Below are positions 14,016-18,238 of a stretch of 18,238 bases of DNA, piece by piece; positions within the stretch are counted from its first letter, which is position 1, and the number at the start of each line of letters is the position of its first letter. The DNA comes from CAYLHS01 sp964383535 (GTDB lineage: Bacteria > Actinomycetota > Acidimicrobiia > Spongiisociales > UBA4744): the NCBI GenBank assembly GCA_964383535.1, contig CAYLHS010000047.1:1-18238 (forward strand). The letters run 5' to 3'. The position numbers and the translations under genes are program-made. A model generated the notes under the pieces. The model searched no databases, was not told the origin of the DNA, and saw nothing but the letters and a program-made list of their open reading frames with translations.

Positions 14016-17000
14016 TTACACAGTGGTGGTCTCGCGGCGCTCCGGACGGGACAGGTCGATCCCGAGGGACTCAGCCGTGCGGTACACATCTTCTTCGAGG
14101 TCCCGCAGCTCCACTTCCTCACCGGCCGAGAGCATCTCGACGTTGAGGCAGAGGCTCTGCATCTCCTTGATCAGCACCTTGAACGACTCCGGAATTCCCG
14201 GCTCGGGAATGTTGTCGCCCTTGACGATCGCCTCGTACACCTTGACGCGGCCTGCAACATCGTCCGACTTGATGGTGAGCAGCTCCTGCAGCGCATACGC
14301 GGCTCCGTAGGCCTCGAGTGCCCACACCTCCATCTCACCGAACCGCTGGCCGCCGAATTGGGCCTTTCCTCCAAGAGGCTGCTGCGTGATCATCGAGTAG
14401 GGACCGGTCGATCGGGCATGGATCTTGTCGTCGACGAGGTGGACGAGCTTCAGCACGTAGATGTACCCGACAGTGATTGGCGTGTCGAACGGTTCCCCGT
14501 CCCTGCCGTCGAACAGCGTCGCCTTGCCGGCGTCGTTGACCAGCCGGTCACCGTCTCGATTGGCACGGGCATGCGCGATCACGTCGGCGATCTCGTCCTC
14601 GTGCGCTCCGTCGAAGACCGGTGTCGCAACCTTTGTCCACGCCTCGGCCCCCTTCGCCGCGGGGCTGTCGGACGTGAACGCCTCCCACCCCTGGGCGGCG
14701 GCCCACCCGAGGTGCGTCTCGAGCACCTGTCCAAGGTTCATACGGGAAGGAACGCCCAGCGGCGACAAGATGATGTCGACCGGGGTGCCGTCGGCGAGGA
14801 ACGGCATGTCCTCGATGGGCAGCACCTTGGAGATCACGCCCTTGTTGCCGTGGCGGCCGGCGAGTTTGTCGCCGGCTGAGATCTTCCGTTGCTGAGCGAC
14901 GTACACCCGCACCATCTCGTTGACACCCGGCTTCAGGTCGTAGCCCTCCGAGCGCCTGAGGATCCGCACGCCGATGACCTTGCCGTTCTCACCGTGAGGA
15001 ACCCGCAACGACGTGTCGCGAACCTCTCGTGCCTTCTCGCCGAAGATCGCCCGCAACAGACGTTCCTCAGGTGTCAGCTCGGTCTCGCCTTTCGGAGTGA
15101 CTTTCCCGACCAGATAGTCACCGGGTCCGACCTCCGCACCGATACGGATGATCCCTTCGTCATCGAGGTTCCGCAGCGACTCCTCAGCGACATTCGGGAT
15201 ATCTCGGGTGATCTCCTCGGAACCGAGCTTCGTGTCCCTCGCCCTGATCTCGTGTTCCTCGATATGGATCGACGTGAGGATGTCTTCTTTCACGAGGCGC
15301 TCGGAGATCACGATCGCGTCCTCGTAGTTGTGGCCTCGCCACGGCATGAACGCGACGAGCAGGTTTCGTCCGAGTGCGAGCTCGCCTTGATCCGTCGAGT
15401 GGCCGTCGGCGAGGACCGACCCCACCGATACCTCGTCGCCGATCGCGACGATCGGCTTCTGATTCATCGATGTGCCCTGGTTGGACCGCTCGAACTTCAG
15501 CACACGGTAGGTGTGCTTGGTGTTCTTGCCTGATTCCTTGACCACGATCTCGTCGCCCGTCACATCGACGACCGTGCCGTCGACCTTCGAAATGACCATG
15601 TCGCCGGAGTCCTGCGCGACGCGGCCCTCGATGCCCGTGCCGACCAGTGGCGCTTCGGGGCTGACGAGCGGCACCGCCTGGCGCTGCATGTTGGATCCCA
15701 TGAGCGCCCGATTGGCGTCGTCGTGTTCGAGGAACGGAATGAGCGCCGTCGCGATCGAGACGATCTGCTTCGGTGACACATCCATGTAGTCGACCTGTGA
15801 TGGAGGTAGCGAGTCCACCTCTCCGCCACCGCCGGGAAGGCGAACCAGAACACGGTCGAATACGAACGTTCCGTCGGCATTGAGAGCGGCGTTGGCCTGC
15901 GCGATCACGAACCGCTCCTCTTCGGTCGCGGTCAAATAGTCGATCTGATCGGTGACCCTGCCTTCGACCACCTTGCGGTAGGGCGTTTCGATGAACCCGT
16001 ACTTGTTGACCCTTGCGTAGGTGGCGAGCGATCCCATCAATCCGATGTTCGGACCTTCCGGCGTCTCGATCGGGCACATCCGTCCGTAGTGGGACGAGTG
16101 CACGTCTCGAACTTCGAAACCCGCACGTTCGCGCGACAGTCCGCCCGGACCGAGCGCTGACAAGCGCCGCCGATGCGTTACTCCTGCGAGCGGGTTGGGC
16201 TGGTCCATGAACTGGCTGAGCTGGCTCGAGCCAAAGAATTCGTTGATCGCCGAAATCACCGGTCGGATGTTGATGAGGCTCTGCGGCGTGATCGCGTCCG
16301 AGTCCTGCGTGGTCATTCGCTCACGCACCACCCGTTCAAGTCGAGTCAGGCCGACCCGAACCTGGTTCTGGATCAGCTCGCCGACCGTCCGAACCCGTCG
16401 GTTCCCGAAGTGGTCGATGTCGTCCACCTTCACCGGGATCTCGAGGCCGGCCCTCGTCGTGACCATCGACTTCCCCTCGTGGAGAGCGATCAGGTATGAG
16501 ATCGCGTCGAGGATGTCGTCGTCGGTCAACAACCCCATCTCCTCGGGGCGGTAGTCGGCGGGGATCGGCCGAGCGAACTTCTGGTTCATCTTGTAGCGAC
16601 CGACCTTCGTCAGGTCGTACCGCTTCGGGTTCTTGAACAGTGTCTGGAGCAGGCCCCTGGCCGACTCCACCGTCGTCGGCTCGCCCGGACGCAGCTTACG
16701 GTAGAGATCGAGCAGAGCGTCCTCTCGATCCACGGTGGTGTCCCGTTCGAGCGTCATCTTCATTGACTCGGAATCCGGGAACAGTGCGAGGATCTCCTCA
16801 TCCGTCTCTGCGATGCCAAGCGCTCGAAGGAAGGCGGTGACGTGCTGGCGGCGTTTCCTGTCGACACGAACACCAAGGGTTCCCCGCTTGTCCGTATCCA
16901 ACTCCAGCCAGGCACCTCGACCCGGTATCATCTTCGTGCTGTAGATCTCACGATCTGATGTCTTGTCCGGTGATCTGTCGAAGTAGACACCGGGAGATCT

Positions 17001-17399
17001 GACCAACTGGCTGACAACGACACGCTCCGTGCCGTTGATGATGAAGACGCTCTTCTCGGTCATCATCGGGAAATCACCGAGGAACACCTGCTGTTCCTTG
17101 ATCTCACCGGTTTTCCGGTTCACGAAGCGGGCGGTGACGAACAGCGGCCTCGAGTAGTGAGCGTCGCGTTCCTTGCACTCCTCGACGGTGCGGGGCGCAT
17201 CACCGAATCGGTGATCGGTGAGTTCCAGTGCGAGCTCACCGGTGAAGTCCTCGATGGGAGAAATCCCTTCGAAAATCTCCTTCAGCCCCTCGTCGAGGAA
17301 CCATTGGAAGCTTTCATACTGGAGTGCGAGGAGGTTGGGAATCGGAAGAACTTCGGGAATCTTGGCAAACGAAAGACGGGGGGTGACGCGCGAGGGCAA
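14016..17399 (-). CDS. rpoB: DNA-directed RNA polymerase subunit beta
   Basis: This is the beta subunit, 1127 aa from the chosen TTG start at 17397-17399. That start has AAGGAGGAG just upstream and gives an N-terminus PSRVTPRLSFAKIPEVL, matching where actinobacterial beta subunits begin. Reading further upstream to 17492 adds 31 residues that cross promoter-like elements and have no family character. The rifampicin region lies at about residues 390-416, with the equivalents of E. coli D516, H526 and S531 all intact (D399, H409, S414). The flap and active-centre region, with GDKLAGRHGNKG and GVPSRMNLGQ, is intact. The C-terminus SLCLNVEMLS is conserved, followed by an acidic tail. It follows rplL after 192 nt that hold a hairpin and two candidate promoters. 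Confidence 0.98.
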   Translation of the reverse strand: MPSRVTPRLSFAKIPEVLPIPNLLALQYESFQWFLDEGLKEIFEGISPIEDFTGELALELTDHRFGDAPRTVEECKERDAHYSRPLFVTARFVNRKTGEIKEQQVFLGDFPMMTEKSVFIINGTERVVVSQLVRSPGVYFDRSPDKTSDREIYSTKMIPGRGAWLELDTDKRGTLGVRVDRKRRQHVTAFLRALGIAETDEEILALFPDSESMKMTLERDTTVDREDALLDLYRKLRPGEPTTVESARGLLQTLFKNPKRYDLTKVGRYKMNQKFARPIPADYRPEEMGLLTDDDILDAISYLIALHEGKSMVTTRAGLEIPVKVDDIDHFGNRRVRTVGELIQNQVRVGLTRLERVVRERMTTQDSDAITPQSLINIRPVISAINEFFGSSQLSQFMDQPNPLAGVTHRRRLSALGPGGLSRERAGFEVRDVHSSHYGRMCPIETPEGPNIGLMGSLATYARVNKYGFIETPYRKVVEGRVTDQIDYLTATEEERFVIAQANAALNADGTFVFDRVLVRLPGGGGEVDSLPPSQVDYMDVSPKQIVSIATALIPFLEHDDANRALMGSNMQRQAVPLVSPEAPLVGTGIEGRVAQDSGDMVISKVDGTVVDVTGDEIVVKESGKNTKHTYRVLKFERSNQGTSMNQKPIVAIGDEVSVGSVLADGHSTDQGELALGRNLLVAFMPWRGHNYEDAIVISERLVKEDILTSIHIEEHEIRARDTKLGSEEITRDIPNVAEESLRNLDDEGIIRIGAEVGPGDYLVGKVTPKGETELTPEERLLRAIFGEKAREVRDTSLRVPHGENGKVIGVRILRRSEGYDLKPGVNEMVRVYVAQQRKISAGDKLAGRHGNKGVISKVLPIEDMPFLADGTPVDIILSPLGVPSRMNLGQVLETHLGWAAAQGWEAFTSDSPAAKGAEAWTKVATPVFDGAHEDEIADVIAHARANRDGDRLVNDAGKATLFDGRDGEPFDTPITVGYIYVLKLVHLVDDKIHARSTGPYSMITQQPLGGKAQFGGQRFGEMEVWALEAYGAAYALQELLTIKSDDVAGRVKVYEAIVKGDNIPEPGIPESFKVLIKEMQSLCLNVEMLSAGEEVELRDLEEDVYRTAESLGIDLSRPERRETTTV

Positions 17400-17403
17400 G
17401 TGA

Positions 17404-17412
17404 CTCCTCCTT
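17404..17412 (-). promoter_or_regulatory. Strong Shine-Dalgarno site deciding the rpoB TTG start
   Basis: On the minus strand AAGGAGGAG is followed by TCAC and then TTG. The AAGGAGG core has 6 nt spacing to the codon. No other SD serves an in-frame start further upstream. Confidence 0.8.
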
Positions 17413-17447
17413 GGACCCTTAGACCTGACTGCGAACGGCGAACAGCC

Positions 17448-17476
17448 AGGGTAACACACGCTTACCCAAGCGGCAA
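17448..17476 (-). promoter_or_regulatory. Candidate rpoB promoter P2 (proximal)
   Basis: On the minus strand TTGCCG (17471-17476), a 17-nt spacer and TACCCT (17448-17453) form a sigma-70-type promoter; TGT immediately before the -10 gives an extended TGn. Predicted start near 17441, about 40 nt before the TTG codon. The -10 overlaps an inverted repeat. Confidence 0.5.
17449..17467. repeat. Inverted repeat GGGTAA-N7-TTACCC overlapping P2
   Basis: The 6-bp arms at 17449-17454 and 17462-17467 are perfect, with a 7-nt spacer. The repeat covers the P2 -10 and part of its spacer, so it could be an operator, or a small leader stem in the longer P1 transcript. Confidence 0.5.
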
Positions 17477-17519
17477 TACAACTCTGAACCACCGGTGCGA
17501 ACCGGCGTCTTACGAGACC

Positions 17520-17548
17520 AACATATCGCTTCGCCTGAGGCAGGTCAA
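17520..17548 (-). promoter_or_regulatory. Candidate rpoB promoter P1 (distal)
   Basis: On the minus strand TTGACC (17543-17548), an exact 17-nt spacer and TATGTT (17520-17525) make a near-consensus housekeeping promoter. Predicted start near 17513, leaving a leader of about 114 nt. It lies downstream of the rplL hairpin, so it would restore rpoBC transcription after attenuation. Confidence 0.65.
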
Positions 17549-17558
17549 GGCTCTTGGT

Positions 17559-17585
17559 GAGCGGGGCGGCGGGAGCGCCCCGCTC
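17559..17585 (-). terminator. rplL-rpoB attenuator hairpin
   Basis: GAGCGGGGCG (17559-17568) pairs perfectly with CGCCCCGCTC (17576-17585), a 10-bp stem with a 7-nt loop, 6 nt after the rplL stop. There is no U-tract. E. coli has a partial terminator in the same rplL-rpoB gap, so partial termination or processing is likely here too. Confidence 0.65.
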
Positions 17586-17591
17586 GAAGGG

Positions 17592-17978
17592 CTACTTGAG
17601 TTCGACGCTCGCACCCGCGCTCTCGAGCTGCGCCTTGGCCTTCTCGGCCGTCTCCTTGTCGACGTGCTCGATCACCGCCCCAGGAGCGTTGTCGACGAGG
17701 TCCTTCGCCTCTTTCAGGCCGAGGCTGGTCAAAGCCCTGACCTCTTTGATCACTTGGATCTTCTTGTCGCCCACCGCCGAAAGAACGACATCGAACTCGT
17801 CCTTCTCTTCGTCAGCGGCGACTTCCCCGCCACCGGCGGCAGCAACGGCCGCGACTGCAACCGGTGCGGCTGCGGTGACATCGAATTTCTCCTCGAACGC
17901 GTCGAGGAATTCCTTCAGCTCGAGGACGGTCATCCCTTCGAAGACCTCCAAGAGCTCCTCGGTCGTAGTCTTCGCCAT
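17592..17978 (-). CDS. rplL: 50S ribosomal protein L7/L12
   Basis: This 128-aa stalk protein binds as dimers to L10 and recruits translation factors to the ribosome. ATG 17978 has AAAGAGGAG (17987-17995) 8 nt upstream; an in-frame GTG at 17987 directly abuts that site and is rejected. The N-terminal dimerisation domain is residues 1-33 (TEELLEVFEGMTVLELKEF). An Ala-rich hinge covers 34-58. The C-terminal factor-binding domain starts at EFDVVLSAVGDKKIQVIKEVR and includes SLGLKEAKDLVDNAPG. Length and all landmarks are normal. The SD sits inside the end of the upstream coding region, 5 nt from its stop to this ATG, so translation is probably coupled to the upstream gene. Confidence 0.98.
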   Translation of the reverse strand: MAKTTTEELLEVFEGMTVLELKEFLDAFEEKFDVTAAAPVAVAAVAAAGGGEVAADEEKDEFDVVLSAVGDKKIQVIKEVRALTSLGLKEAKDLVDNAPGAVIEHVDKETAEKAKAQLESAGASVELK

Positions 17979-17983
17979 GTCGC

Positions 17984-18238
17984 TCACTCCTCTTTCGTAT
18001 CCGTCTCTTTCGTATCCGTCGCCTTCGGCTTCGCCTTGGGCTTGGGTGTTGACTTCTTCTTGGGTGCAGGTGCCTTCGGTTCAGGTTCGATCGCCTCTTC
18101 GGCCGACGTTTCTTCGGCCGATTCCGGGATCTCCTCCGCATCGGCTGTTGCCTCCGCCGGTGCTTCCGAGGCAGATGCATCATCAGACGTCTCGGATGCG
18201 GCCTCCACCTCAGACTCGTCGGCTGCGACCTCCACCTC
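17984..18238 (-). CDS. rplJ: Low-complexity C-terminal tail of the gene upstream of rplL, presumably ribosomal protein L10 (5' end outside window)
   Basis: The minus-strand frame is open from the window edge to TGA at 17984-17986, giving 84 residues. About the first 50 are Ala/Glu/Ser/Asp-rich and strongly acidic. Then comes a Pro/Lys-rich basic stretch (EPKAPAPKKKSTPKPKAKPKA), ending in two TDTKE repeats. No folded L10 part is visible. The L10 identity is inferred from position: rplJ almost always lies directly before rplL. If right, this L10 has a long disordered extension beyond the helix that binds L7/L12 dimers. A separate small acidic/basic protein is the alternative. The stop is 5 nt from the rplL start. 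Confidence 0.6.
   Translation of the reverse strand, partial: EVEVAADESEVEAASETSDDASASEAPAEATADAEEIPESAEETSAEEAIEPEPKAPAPKKKSTPKPKAKPKATDTKETDTKEE
17991..18020. repeat. Perfect 15-bp tandem duplication at the end of the L10-like tail
   Basis: TCTTTCGTATCCGTC occurs twice back to back (17991-18005, 18006-18020). On the coding strand it encodes TDTKE-TDTKE. The last copy also supplies the AAAGAG part of the rplL SD, so the copy number could drift without harming that signal. Confidence 0.8.

Noticed and set aside
12378..14879. Very long plus-strand open frame (833 codons) antisense to rpoC and rpoB
   Set aside because: It crosses the rpoC-rpoB junction and mirrors two certain genes. Long antisense frames are expected opposite high-GC coding sequence. 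The translation is rich in Leu/Asp/Arg/His with no recognisable domain.
17400..17492. N-terminal extension of rpoB by 31 residues
   Set aside because: No SD, no similarity to beta-subunit N-termini, and the stretch contains promoter P2. The TTG at 17399 has a near-perfect SD.
17979..17987. GTG at 17987 as the rplL start
   Set aside because: It directly abuts the AAAGAGGAG site, leaving no spacing. ATG 17978 has 8 nt and matches the usual MA- start of L7/L12.

Overview
The window reads as a chromosomal segment of a high-GC Actinomycetota bacterium, possibly class Acidimicrobiia. The phylum call rests on the beta' subunit: it is 1308 aa, close to the mycobacterial length, and carries a charged coiled-coil insertion near residues 143-225 of the kind known from mycobacterial RpoC. 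GTG and TTG starts, TANNNT -10 elements and hairpins without U-tracts fit. The class is only a guess from general protein flavour. No mobile element, CRISPR array, tRNA or rRNA is visible.

Layout. Bases 1-159 are the tail of a hotdog-thioesterase-like gene. Bases 211-4974 (+) hold a complete BMP/PnrA-type ABC importer: lipoprotein binding protein, double-domain ATPase and two permeases, with the last three genes overlapping. A 200-nt structured leader follows. Bases 5175-9857 (+) hold a complete branched-chain-amino-acid-type (Liv) importer, livK-livH-livM-livG-livF, also tightly packed. A convergent intergenic region of about 220 nt full of hairpins separates this from the rplJ(tail)-rplL-rpoB-rpoC block on the minus strand.

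How it works together. Both transporters are predicted to feed the cell with small organic solutes; BMP systems usually take nucleosides or related compounds, Liv systems take amino acids, amides or urea. Neither substrate can be fixed from sequence. In both operons a perfect 12-bp GC-rich hairpin sits directly after the binding-protein gene, a plausible device for making more binding protein than membrane complex. In the liv operon this hairpin also buries the only visible ribosome binding site of livH. On the other strand, the ribosomal stalk protein L7/L12 precedes the RNA polymerase beta and beta' genes. A 10-bp hairpin after rplL and two promoter-like elements (both with 17-bp spacers) would let rpoBC be set separately from the ribosomal genes; they also support a TTG start for rpoB.

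No clearly novel system was found. The items most worth following are the paired intercistronic hairpins, the livK leader, the degenerate ABC signature of LivG, the low-complexity tail of the presumed L10, and the repeat-like convergent intergenic region.
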